Assembly (NCBI RefSeq): GCF_012933445.1
Contig: NZ_JABBNC010000058.1
Coordinates: 1 to 41,799 of the forward strand
Source of the DNA: Actinoplanes sp. TBRC 11911
GTDB lineage: Bacteria > Actinomycetota > Actinomycetes > Mycobacteriales > Micromonosporaceae
DNA: 41,799 bases
Direction of reading: 5' to 3'
The notes below the pieces were generated by a model. The model saw only the letters and a program-made list of their open reading frames with translations, ran no database searches and had not been told where the DNA came from. A program made the translations under genes and the position numbers. This document shows, piece by piece, positions 1 to 7,471 of the stretch. Each line of letters opens with the position of its first letter. The stretch's first letter is position 1.

Positions 1-5
1 CCGGG

Positions 6-614
6 TCAGCTCCCCGGCCGGCGGTAGGCGCCGTAGTACCGATGCTCGGCCAGCTCCCGCGCCACGATGTCGTCGCGTTCCGGGCCGCGCATGGTCACCT
101 GCCGCACGATCACCTGGGCACCACCCCAGTTGATGATCTCGGCGGCGGTTTCCACGTCCAGGTCGGCCGGGGTGCGGCCGGCGTCCTGCTCGGCCCGCAA
201 CAAGTCCACCTCACGTTGCACGAACCGTTGCATGATCGCATTCCACGCCTCCCGGACGGCCGGGTCGTAGCCGGCGACCTCGAGCACGGCGGCGATCACG
301 TGCCGGCGTTCGCGGAAGAAGGCGAGCCCGGCCCGGTACGCCCGGATCAGCTCGTCCAGCTCGATCGTGGTGGCGCTGCGATCCAACGCACCACCCAACG
401 TCTCGACAAGACGCAGCATCAGCTGTGTCTTGTCCGCGAAATAGAGGTAGAACGTCGGCCGCGCGATGCCGGCCTCGGCCGCGATCTGCCCGATGCCCAG
501 CTCGGTGAACGAGGCGCCGCCGGCCAGCAGACGTTCGGCGGCGGCCAGCACCGCAGCCTCGGTGGCGGCGCGCCGGGCGACGGGCGTGAGCGAGCGAGGA
601 GCGTTGGCGGGCAC
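6..614 (-). CDS. TetR/AcrR family transcriptional regulator
   Basis: A 202-residue TetR-type repressor. The N-terminal helix-turn-helix lies at about residues 38-62 (core IGQIAAEAGIARPTFYLYF), followed by an all-helical ligand-binding domain. It is divergent from the FAD monooxygenase/MFS genes, and the shared 230-bp gap holds four palindromes that fit a TetR dimer, so it most likely represses itself and that operon, released by an unknown small molecule. The start is GTG with no spaced Shine-Dalgarno. A TAGAAT -10-like hexamer lies about 7 nt upstream, which suggests a leaderless mRNA. Family assignment is firm; ligand unknown. Confidence 0.9.
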   Translation of the reverse strand: MPANAPRSLTPVARRAATEAAVLAAAERLLAGGASFTELGIGQIAAEAGIARPTFYLYFADKTQLMLRLVETLGGALDRSATTIELDELIRAYRAGLAFFRERRHVIAAVLEVAGYDPAVREAWNAIMQRFVQREVDLLRAEQDAGRTPADLDVETAAEIINWGGAQVIVRQVTMRGPERDDIVARELAEHRYYGAYRRPGS

Positions 615-620
615 CCCGCG

Positions 621-652
621 ATTCTACGGGCGGTGTCCTGACAGGGTGTCAG
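621..652 (-). promoter_or_regulatory. Probable leaderless tetR promoter
   Basis: On the minus strand TAGAAT (621-626) lies just before the GTG start at 614, and CTGACA (647-652) sits about 20 bp upstream as a weak -35. Transcription would begin at or next to the start codon. The -35 region is covered by the first palindrome, as expected for autorepression. Spacing is longer than ideal, so this is tentative. Confidence 0.4.
638..652. promoter_or_regulatory. TetR operator candidate O1
   Basis: 15-bp perfect inverted repeat CTGACA-GGG-TGTCAG, the longest-armed of four CTGAC-N5-GTCAG sites in the gap. Closest to tetR and overlapping its -35 region. Confidence 0.6.
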
Positions 653-671
653 CCTCCTTCGACGCCCGTTG

Positions 672-686
672 CTGACACCACGTCAG
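672..686. promoter_or_regulatory. TetR operator candidate O2
   Basis: CTGAC-ACCAC-GTCAG, 34 bp from O1. It is followed by ACAA, so CTGACAC-N5-TCAGACAA (672-690) is shared with O3. An extra half site, GTGTCAGACAC, lies at 703-713. Confidence 0.6.
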
Positions 687-793
687 ACAATCTCACCACA
701 GCGTGTCAGACACAAATGACAAAGGCGTGCCAGAAATATTTTGCCTGCTCGTGCGGCACATCACAGCGCGGAGACACGCCTTCGGGGGCCACA

Positions 794-808
794 CTGACAC
801 GTCGTCAG
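794..808. promoter_or_regulatory. TetR operator candidate O3
   Basis: CTGAC-ACGTC-GTCAG followed by ACAA, as at O2. It lies 36 bp upstream of the monooxygenase start codon, in the expected promoter or 5'-leader region. Confidence 0.6.
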
Positions 809-816
809 ACAACTGA

Positions 817-831
817 CTGACGCTCTGTCAG
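817..831. promoter_or_regulatory. TetR operator candidate O4
   Basis: CTGAC-GCTCT-GTCAG, 23 bp from O3. Its last base touches the GGAAGG Shine-Dalgarno (831-836) of the monooxygenase gene. Confidence 0.6.
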
Positions 832-844
832 GAAGGATCGTCCA

Positions 845-2095
845 GTGACCAATGGGCAATCTGAGCAAGGCGATAATCGAACGGACGTCGTTGTTGTCGG
901 CGCCGGACCGGCGGGGCTGGCGACGAGCTGGCATCTGTCGTTGCAGGGCATCCGGCACGTCGTGCTGGAACGCGACGTCGTCGGCGCCACCTGGCGGTTC
1001 GAGCGGTGGGACGACTTCGCGCTGGTCAATCCCGCGTGGTCGATCAGGCTTCCGGGCTTGGACGTCTCGGGGCTCGAACCGGACTCGTACCTGTCGCGCG
1101 ACGCCGTGGTGGGGTTGCTCGACTCGTACGCGCGGTCGATCAAGGCCCCGGTGCGGGCCGGCGTCGAGGTCTTCCGGCTCCGCCAGGACGGCGCCGGCTA
1201 CCACCTGTCCACGTCCGAGGGTGATTGGCACGCCCGCGCGGTCGTGGTGGCGAGCGGCGCGTTCCGGCGCCCATGGATCCCGGACCACCCGGTGCCGCCG
1301 GGTGTCACCGCACTTCACGCGATCGACTACCGCCGGCCGGATCAGCTGGCCGACGGCGCCGTACTCGTGGTGGGCAGCGGACAGAGCGGCACCCAGATCG
1401 CCGACGAGCTGCGCGGCGCGGGGCGCGAGGTCTACCTGTCCACGAGCGCCGTCGGGCGGATGCCGCGCCGCTACCGGGGGCGCGACTTCTACCGCTGGCT
1501 GCGCGATCTCGGCGATCTCGACCAGCCCTCCGAGCAGGTGCCCGACGAGATCAGGCGGGCCCCGCAGGCCGCGGTGAGCGGAACGCACGGCGGCCGCACG
1601 TCCGCCCTGCAACAGCTGGCCCGCGACGGCATCGTTCTGCTCGGGCGGCTGAGCGGCACCGACGGCGGGCGCTTCCTTTTCGCCGACGACCTCGCGAAGA
1701 ACATGGACGTCGCGGACGCGTTCGCGGCTCGATTCCGGTCACACGTCGACGAATACCTCCAGAACTCGCCAGATCCGCTGCTGCCGCCGGACGCCGACCC
1801 CGCCGAGCGTCCCCTCGACGTGCCGCCCGACGCACCGGTCGAGATCGACGCGGCGCAAGCCGGCGTCTCGACGGTCGTGTGGTGCACCGGCATGCGGCCG
1901 GACACGCTCTGGCTGCCCGACGACCTGCTCGAGCCGTCCGGCTTTCCGCAGCACCAGCACGGCTCGACGGCCTGGCCGGGGGTGCATGTCGTCGGCTTTC
2001 CCTGGCAGACCCACCGCGCCTCCGGCGTCCTTTATGGAATCCCCACCGATGCCGAACGCGCCGCGGATCGGATCCTTCTCCACCTCGCATCCTGA
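845..2095 (+). CDS. FAD-dependent flavin-containing monooxygenase
   Basis: A 416-residue cytosolic flavoprotein of the FMO/CzcO-like class, which uses NAD(P)H and O2 to oxygenate a small substrate. The N-terminal FAD-binding Rossmann motif GAGPAGLA is at about residues 19-26, and a second dinucleotide motif, GSGQSG, is at about 175-181 for NAD(P)H. The GTG start is chosen because GGAAGG lies 8 nt upstream; this is the only frame with both motifs. Palindromic TetR sites directly precede it, and the MFS exporter follows after 44 bp with its own ribosome site, so the two probably form an operon for detoxification or export. Substrate unknown. Confidence 0.88.
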   Translation: MTNGQSEQGDNRTDVVVVGAGPAGLATSWHLSLQGIRHVVLERDVVGATWRFERWDDFALVNPAWSIRLPGLDVSGLEPDSYLSRDAVVGLLDSYARSIKAPVRAGVEVFRLRQDGAGYHLSTSEGDWHARAVVVASGAFRRPWIPDHPVPPGVTALHAIDYRRPDQLADGAVLVVGSGQSGTQIADELRGAGREVYLSTSAVGRMPRRYRGRDFYRWLRDLGDLDQPSEQVPDEIRRAPQAAVSGTHGGRTSALQQLARDGIVLLGRLSGTDGGRFLFADDLAKNMDVADAFAARFRSHVDEYLQNSPDPLLPPDADPAERPLDVPPDAPVEIDAAQAGVSTVVWCTGMRPDTLWLPDDLLEPSGFPQHQHGSTAWPGVHVVGFPWQTHRASGVLYGIPTDAERAADRILLHLAS

Positions 2096-2139
2096 GTCCG
2101 CCTCCAACACCCGCACGAATGAGCACGGAAGGAGGAGGC

Positions 2140-3600
2140 GTGACCGGGGTCCGCTACCGTTCCGCAGCCGGGCGCTGGCTGTTGTTCGCCACGGTGCTGG
2201 GATCCAGCCTGGCCTATATCGACTCCACCGTGGTCACCATCGCGCTGCCGATGATCGGCCGAGACCTCGGCGCCGGATCGAACGGTCTGGAATGGACGAT
2301 CAACGGGTACGCCCTGAGCCTCGCCGCCCTGATTCTGCTGGGCGGCTCGCTCGGCGACCGTTTCGGCCGTAAACGGATCTACCTGGTCGGCACGGCCTGG
2401 TTCGCGGTGGCCTCGCTGCTCTGTGGCCTCGCCCCGAACGTCGAGTTCCTGGTCGGCGCCCGGGTCCTCGAGGGCATCGGCGGCGCGCTGCTCACGCCCG
2501 GGGCGCTGGCCATTCTGGAGGCCTCGTTCACGCTCGAGGACCGGTCCCGCGCGATCGGCGCGTGGTCCGGCCTCGGCGGCATCGGCGGCGCGCTCGGACC
2601 GTTCCTCGGCGGCTGGATCGTCGAGACCGCGAGCTGGCGGTACATCTTCCTGCTCAACGTGCCGCTCGCCGCCGCGGTGCTGTGGGTGACCGCCCGGCAC
2701 GTCCCGGAGTCACGCAACCCGCAGGCCGCGCGGCACATCGATGCGATGGGCGTGGTGACCGGCGCGATCGGGCTGGCCGGGCTCACCTACGGCTTCACGG
2801 CATGGACGGCGAGCGGGCCGGGCGACCCGCTGGTGGTCGCCGCCCTTGCGGTCGGTGTGCTCGGCATGGCGGCTTTCCTTGTCAACGAGCGCCGCTCGGC
2901 GCATCCGATGCTGCCGCTCGGTCTCTTCCGTATCCGCGCGTTCACCGGCGCCAATCTGGTCACCTTTCTGGTGTACGCGGCGAACGGCGGCGTCTTCTTC
3001 CTGGTGGTGCTCAACCTCCAGGTGGTGGCCGGGTTCAGCCCGCTGACCGCCGGCCTCGCTCTGCTACCCGTCACGATCATCATGCTGGCGCTGTCGGCAC
3101 GCTCGGGCGCGATCGGCCGGCGGATCGGCCCGCGCATCCCGGCCACCGCCGGTCCGCTGATCTGCGCGGTCGCATTGGTGATGATGGCGAGAATCGGCCC
3201 GGACGCCCATTACGCGACCACCATTCTTCCGGCCGTGACTATTTTCGGATTGGGCCTGGCGGTTTTGGTCGCGCCGTTGACCGCCATCTCGCTCAGCTCA
3301 CTCCCGGACGCGTACGCGGGAATTGCCTCCGGGGTGAACAACGCCGTGGCGCGGGCCGCTAGTCTGCTTGCGGTCGCGGTCCTACCGCTGGCGGCCGGGC
3401 TGGGCGCCGGTAATCTCACCGACGCGGCGCAACTGCATCCGGTGTATCGCGATGCGATGTTATTGTGCGCGGCCCTGATGGTGGGTGGCGGAATCCTGGC
3501 GGCGATTTTCCTTCCGAACCGTTCGTCGTCGCCGTCTCCGGTCACGTCGTTCAGCGACCCGGCCGCGCCTCCGGTGCAGACCACATCATCACCGCATTGA
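2140..3600 (+). CDS. MFS drug exporter, DHA2/EmrB-like
   Basis: A 486-residue inner-membrane proton-coupled exporter with about 14 predicted membrane helices, typical of DHA2 (EmrB/QacA) pumps. MFS motif A is GGSLGDRFGRKR in the loop after helix 2, and the antiporter motif C resembles GGIGGALGPFLGG in helix 5. GTG at 2140 is preferred because GGAAGGAGG sits at ideal spacing; an in-frame ATG at 2119 would lie upstream of that ribosome site. The frame is open far upstream across the monooxygenase, but that part is out-of-frame shadow. It follows the TetR-controlled monooxygenase and is probably co-transcribed. Substrate unknown. Confidence 0.88.
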   Translation: MTGVRYRSAAGRWLLFATVLGSSLAYIDSTVVTIALPMIGRDLGAGSNGLEWTINGYALSLAALILLGGSLGDRFGRKRIYLVGTAWFAVASLLCGLAPNVEFLVGARVLEGIGGALLTPGALAILEASFTLEDRSRAIGAWSGLGGIGGALGPFLGGWIVETASWRYIFLLNVPLAAAVLWVTARHVPESRNPQAARHIDAMGVVTGAIGLAGLTYGFTAWTASGPGDPLVVAALAVGVLGMAAFLVNERRSAHPMLPLGLFRIRAFTGANLVTFLVYAANGGVFFLVVLNLQVVAGFSPLTAGLALLPVTIIMLALSARSGAIGRRIGPRIPATAGPLICAVALVMMARIGPDAHYATTILPAVTIFGLGLAVLVAPLTAISLSSLPDAYAGIASGVNNAVARAASLLAVAVLPLAAGLGAGNLTDAAQLHPVYRDAMLLCAALMVGGGILAAIFLPNRSSSPSPVTSFSDPAAPPVQTTSSPH

Positions 3601-3624
3601 CCCCGTACGCCACGACGTGCGGCC

Positions 3625-3650
3625 GGCCCCCACACGTTCGGTGGCGGGCC
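3625..3650 (+). terminator. Possible hairpin after first MFS gene
   Basis: GGCCC-CCAC, 7-nt loop, GTGG-C-GGGCC: a 9-bp stem with one bulged C, 24 bp after the stop codon. No clean T-run follows, so it is a weak candidate. Confidence 0.3.
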
Positions 3651-3720
3651 TATTCGAGCGTGCTTATTACTGCGCATATGCGTCTATGCGGTATTGGCTG
3701 TCTCGTGCGCCTCAATCGCT

Positions 3721-3748
3721 TGGACATCGGATTTTCGCGTCTTACCTT
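3721..3748 (+). promoter_or_regulatory. Candidate leaderless promoter for second MFS gene
   Basis: TGGACA (3721-3726), 16 bp, then TACCTT (3743-3748). The expected transcription start falls at 3755-3756, which is the GTG start codon itself. No Shine-Dalgarno precedes that codon, consistent with a leaderless transcript. Confidence 0.4.
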
Positions 3749-3755
3749 TTCTCGC

Positions 3756-5159
3756 GTGACCCAAACTGAAATAAAATCCGCCGGGCTGGAACTGCGCTGG
3801 AATGCACGGCTCCGGGGAATTCTCGCGGTGCTCTGCGTCGTCCTTTTCCTGGACGGCCTCGACATTTCGATGGTCGGCGTGGCGTTGCCGTCGATCGGTA
3901 CCGCGCTGCACATGTCGACCACGTCGCTGCAATGGATCGTCAACGGATACGTCCTGGGCTACGGCGGTCTGCTGCTGCTCGGCGGCCGCACCGCGGATCT
4001 GCTCGGCCGGCGCAAGGTCTTCCTGGTCGCGCTCGGCGTCTTCACGGTCGCGTCACTGCTCGGCGGGCTGGTCGACGACGGCGGCCTGCTGATCGCGACC
4101 CGGTTCGTCAAGGGGCTCGCGGCCGCGTTCACCGCACCGGCCGCGCTGTCCATCCTGACCACCACGTTCCCGGAGGGCCGGGCGCGCAACCGGGCACTGT
4201 CGATCTTCTCGGTCTTCGGAGCCAGCGGTTACTCGTCCGGCCTGATCATCGGCGGCCTGCTGACCAGCCTCGGCTGGCGCTGGAACTTCCTGGTTCCGGT
4301 GCCGATCGCGCTGACCGCGCTGATCGCCGGCAGCCTGCTGATCGCCAAGGACGGCCGCGCGCATCACGGCGGGCATGATCTGGGCGGTGCCGTCACGCTG
4401 GTCGCCGGCACCCTGCTTGCCGTGTACGCCGTGGTGGCCGCACCCGACCGCGGCTGGCTCGACCCGCTGACCGTCAGCCTGTTCGTGATCGCCGCCGCCC
4501 TGCTCGCCGGGTTCGCCGCCGTCGAGTCCGGGGTGCGGCAACCGCTGGTCCGCCTGGGCATCCTGCGCAGCGGCACGCTCGTGCGCGCCAATCTGAGCCT
4601 CGTCGCGATGCTCGGCTCGTACTTCAGCTTCCAATTCATGATGACCCTCTACCTGCAGGACGATCTGCGCTGGACGCCGCTGCGGGTGGCGTTCGCCCTG
4701 CTGCCGGTCGGCTTGATCGTGGCGCTGAGTGCCCCGCTCACCGGCCGGCTGATCACCGCGTTCGGCACCACGCCGATGATCGTCCTGGCGCTCGCGTCCT
4801 ATACCGCCGGCTACGTCTGGGTGCTGACCGGCGGCGACCGACCGGCGTACGCGTCGCACCTGCTGCCGTCCATGATCCTGCTCGGCTTCGGGTTCGGATT
4901 CGGCTACAGCGCGGTCATCGCGCAGGCCACCGAGGGCATCGCGAGCCACGAACAAGGCTTGGCGTCGGGCCTGGTGCAGTCCAGCGGCCAGGTCGGCGCC
5001 GCGCTGGTGCTGGCCGTGGTCACCGGCTTGATCGCCACGGCGGGCAGCACGTTCACCCAGTTCCATCCCGGCGTGAACCTGGTGGCCGGCGTGGCCGCGG
5101 CCGGCCTCCTGCTCAACGTGCCGGCGCTGTTCCGCCGGCGCCCGGCCCGACGGCACTGA
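3756..5159 (+). CDS. MFS transporter, 14-TM drug exporter type
   Basis: A 467-residue MFS permease paralogous in architecture to the preceding exporter, with about 13-14 hydrophobic helices. Motif A is GGRTADLLGRRK. The motif C region (FGASGYSSGLIIGG) lacks the usual GP pair, so coupling or specificity may differ. The GTG at 3756 begins just before the first membrane segment and is supported by a possible leaderless promoter; an ATG at 3678 is the alternative and would add 26 residues of no transporter character. It lies 155 bp after the first exporter and may be transcribed separately. Substrate unknown. Confidence 0.85.
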   Translation: MTQTEIKSAGLELRWNARLRGILAVLCVVLFLDGLDISMVGVALPSIGTALHMSTTSLQWIVNGYVLGYGGLLLLGGRTADLLGRRKVFLVALGVFTVASLLGGLVDDGGLLIATRFVKGLAAAFTAPAALSILTTTFPEGRARNRALSIFSVFGASGYSSGLIIGGLLTSLGWRWNFLVPVPIALTALIAGSLLIAKDGRAHHGGHDLGGAVTLVAGTLLAVYAVVAAPDRGWLDPLTVSLFVIAAALLAGFAAVESGVRQPLVRLGILRSGTLVRANLSLVAMLGSYFSFQFMMTLYLQDDLRWTPLRVAFALLPVGLIVALSAPLTGRLITAFGTTPMIVLALASYTAGYVWVLTGGDRPAYASHLLPSMILLGFGFGFGYSAVIAQATEGIASHEQGLASGLVQSSGQVGAALVLAVVTGLIATAGSTFTQFHPGVNLVAGVAAAGLLLNVPALFRRRPARRH

Positions 5160-5209
5160 GGCCCGGTGCCGCTCCCGCACCTTCGCGTTCAGTTAGGCGG
5201 CGTGTCCTC

Positions 5210-6199
5210 CTACTCTCGCGGCCCCGTGCTCCCGCGGACGGTGAGCCTCGGGACGAGCACGATCTCACTCCGCAGGGTGCGGCCCTCGTCCAGGCGAGAG
5301 ACCGCCGCCTGCACCGCGTTGCGCGCCTGGGCCGGCGCGTCCTGGTTGACCGAGGTCAGGTCGATGTGGGCGAGCCGGGCCAGGCTGCTGTCGTCGTAGC
5401 CGACCACGGACACGTCACCGGGGACCTGGACGCCCGCGCGCAGGAAGGCATCCATCACGCCGACGGCGAGCCGGTCGTTGGAGCACATCACGGCGGTCGG
5501 ACGGTCCGGTTCCGCGGCCAGCGTCCGGCCGGCTCGCACGCCGCCCTCCTCGGTGTGATCGCCGGGCACGACCTGGGCGGTGAAGCCGGCCCGCCGCATC
5601 GCCCGGCGATAGCCCCGGCGCCGGGCGGCGGCCACCGCGCCCGGCCCGCCGTCGACGAACGCGATGCGGGCGTGTCCGAGACTGATCAGGTGGCCGAGGG
5701 CCGCGCCCACGCCGACGTCGTCGGCCGAGCGGACCACGTCGACCGCGGCGTCGCGCACCATGCGGCCGATCGAGACGCACGGGATCTGCGCGGCCAATTT
5801 GCCCAGGAACGACGCCGGGGAGTCGGGGCCGAGCAGGATCAGCGCCTCGCAGCGGAAGTCGAGCAGCGTCTCGACCGCGCGCCGCTCGTCACGGTCGCGG
5901 GTCAGGGTGGACAGCACCACCTCGTAGCCGGCGCGGTCGGCCTCGGTGTGGATCTCCTCCACCAGCTCGGCGTGGAACGGGTTACGCACGTCGAGCAGCA
6001 CGCCCAGCTGATGTCGCCGCCGTCGCGCGAGCAGGCTGGCCGCCCGGTCGGCGCGATAGCCCAGCTCGCCGGCCGCGGCCAGCACCTTGCGCCGGGTCTC
6101 CGCGCTCGGGCCCGGCGCGCCGCGCAGCACCAGCGAGACGGACGCGGTGGAGACGCCGACGCGGGCGGCGACATCCTCCAAGCGAGGCCGCTGATCCAC
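5210..6199 (-). CDS. LacI family transcriptional regulator
   Basis: A 329-residue LacI/GalR repressor. The N-terminal helix-turn-helix is at residues 6-27 (VAARVGVSTASVSLVLRG), followed by the hinge and a periplasmic-binding-protein-like sensor domain ending in the usual DVSVVGYDD and LTSV motifs. It starts at GTG with an AGGGAG ribosome site 7 nt upstream. It is divergent from the dehydrogenase/isomerase pair, and the gap contains a LacI-type palindrome, so it probably controls that pair and itself in response to a sugar or polyol. Its 3' end meets the second MFS gene tail to tail with 50 bp between. Confidence 0.93.
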   Translation of the reverse strand: MDQRPRLEDVAARVGVSTASVSLVLRGAPGPSAETRRKVLAAAGELGYRADRAASLLARRRRHQLGVLLDVRNPFHAELVEEIHTEADRAGYEVVLSTLTRDRDERRAVETLLDFRCEALILLGPDSPASFLGKLAAQIPCVSIGRMVRDAAVDVVRSADDVGVGAALGHLISLGHARIAFVDGGPGAVAAARRRGYRRAMRRAGFTAQVVPGDHTEEGGVRAGRTLAAEPDRPTAVMCSNDRLAVGVMDAFLRAGVQVPGDVSVVGYDDSSLARLAHIDLTSVNQDAPAQARNAVQAAVSRLDEGRTLRSEIVLVPRLTVRGSTGPRE

Positions 6200-6221
6200 T
6201 TAATCACTCCCTGCTCGGCCC

Positions 6222-6251
6222 TTGACACACATCGTGATCGACATCGATAGT
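6222..6251 (+). promoter_or_regulatory. Promoter of dehydrogenase/isomerase pair
   Basis: Consensus -35 TTGACA (6222-6227), 18 bp, -10 GATAGT (6246-6251). The same bases read on the other strand as TACTAT (6247-6252), a possible -10 for lacI, so the divergent promoters may overlap. Expected start near 6258, inside the operator. Confidence 0.6.
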
Positions 6252-6259
6252 ACAGGGAA

Positions 6260-6273
6260 TTAAAGCGCTTTAA
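6260..6273. promoter_or_regulatory. LacI-type operator
   Basis: Perfect 14-bp palindrome TTAAAGCGCTTTAA with the central CG-containing core typical of LacI/GalR sites. It lies at the predicted transcription start of the downstream pair and 15 bp before the ATG. Confidence 0.7.
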
Positions 6274-6287
6274 AAGCGAGGTTCCCC

Positions 6288-7460
6288 ATGACTAGTCATC
6301 CCTCTCCCGGTGTCGCGGTCATCGGTGCCGGCATGGTCGGCCGGGCACACGCCAACGCGTTCCGCAACGCCGCCACCGTCTTCGACCTCGACCAGCCGGC
6401 ACCCCGGCTGGTCGCCATCGCCGACCTGCATCAGCCCTTCGCCGACGACGCCGCCCGCCGCTACGGCTACGAGCGCGCCGAGACCGACTGGCACGCCGTC
6501 ATCGACTCCGCCGACGTCGACGTGGTCGTCGTCGCGGTGGCCAACAGCCTGCACCGCGAGATCGTCGAGGCCGCGCTCGCCGGCGGCAAGCACGTCCTCT
6601 GCGAGAAACCGCTGGCCCCCAGCGTGCACGACGCCCAGGCGATGGTGGAGGCGGCGGCCGCCGCGCCCGCACAGGTCGACGCGGTCGGCTTCACGTTCCG
6701 CCGCTCCCCCGCGATCAACGCCATCAAACAGCAGGTCGAGCAGCGGCTCGGCCCGGTGCGCCACTTCGTCGGCAACTACTGGTGCGACTACGGCTTCGAC
6801 CCGCAGCGCCCGATGAGCTGGCGCTATCTGGGCGGGCCCGGCACGGGCGTGCTGGCCGACATCGGCAGCCACATGGCCGACCTCGCCGAGTTCTTCTGCG
6901 GCCCGACGACCGGCGTGCAGGGCACGACCATGGCCACCCTGGTGACCGACCGCCCCAAGCCACTAGGCGTCGCGGTCGGGCACGCCGGCGGGGTGCGGGT
7001 CAGCGACGAGCGCGTCCCGGTGGAAAACGAGGACGTCTGCACCTTCACCACGTCGTACGGGAATGGGGCCGTGGGCACTTTCTCGCTCTCCCGGGTCGCG
7101 TTCGGCCACGCCAACACGCTCCGGTTCGACCTGTTCTGCGAGAACGGCACGGCCTCGTTCGACCTGACGCGACCGGCCGAGTTCCACATCATCGACGCCG
7201 GGCCGGCCACCGAGGTCAACGGTGCCCGCACGGTGTTCCTCGGCCCGTGGCACCCCTATCTGGCGCACGGCCTGCCGATGGACTTCCCGACCGTGGGCCA
7301 CGGCCAGAACGACTTCTTCGTCTACCAGGCGCGCGCCCTGCTCGACCAGATCGCCGGCATCGAGAAGCTGCCGCCCTGCCCCGACATGGCCCACGGCCTG
7401 CACAACCTGCGCGTCCTCCAGGCGGTCGTGGCCGCCACCGACAAGCCTGTCCAACTCTGA
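6288..7460 (+). CDS. Gfo/Idh/MocA family sugar or polyol dehydrogenase
   Basis: A 390-residue NAD(P)-dependent oxidoreductase. The N-terminal Rossmann fold has the motif GAGMVGRAH (about residues 13-21), the substrate-site motif CEKPLA follows near residue 105, and DIGSHMADL carries the catalytic Asp/His pair. ATG has GCGAGG upstream. It is divergent from a LacI regulator, its promoter carries the palindrome, and a sugar-isomerase gene follows after 11 bp with its own ribosome site, so the two act in one catabolic route. It is distinct from the IolG homologue at 22-23 kb. Exact substrate (inositol isomer, pentose or modified sugar) cannot be read from sequence. Confidence 0.9.
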   Translation: MTSHPSPGVAVIGAGMVGRAHANAFRNAATVFDLDQPAPRLVAIADLHQPFADDAARRYGYERAETDWHAVIDSADVDVVVVAVANSLHREIVEAALAGGKHVLCEKPLAPSVHDAQAMVEAAAAAPAQVDAVGFTFRRSPAINAIKQQVEQRLGPVRHFVGNYWCDYGFDPQRPMSWRYLGGPGTGVLADIGSHMADLAEFFCGPTTGVQGTTMATLVTDRPKPLGVAVGHAGGVRVSDERVPVENEDVCTFTTSYGNGAVGTFSLSRVAFGHANTLRFDLFCENGTASFDLTRPAEFHIIDAGPATEVNGARTVFLGPWHPYLAHGLPMDFPTVGHGQNDFFVYQARALLDQIAGIEKLPPCPDMAHGLHNLRVLQAVVAATDKPVQL

Positions 7461-7471
7461 GGAGTCATTTC

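Noticed and set aside
42..641. Open forward frame of 199 codons opposite the TetR gene
   Set aside because: Low-complexity antisense frame typical of high-GC DNA; no domain features, and the minus-strand TetR is clear.
1225..2139. 300-residue N-terminal extension of the first MFS exporter
   Set aside because: Arg/Gly-rich out-of-frame reading of the monooxygenase gene; a strong ribosome site before GTG 2140 sets the start.
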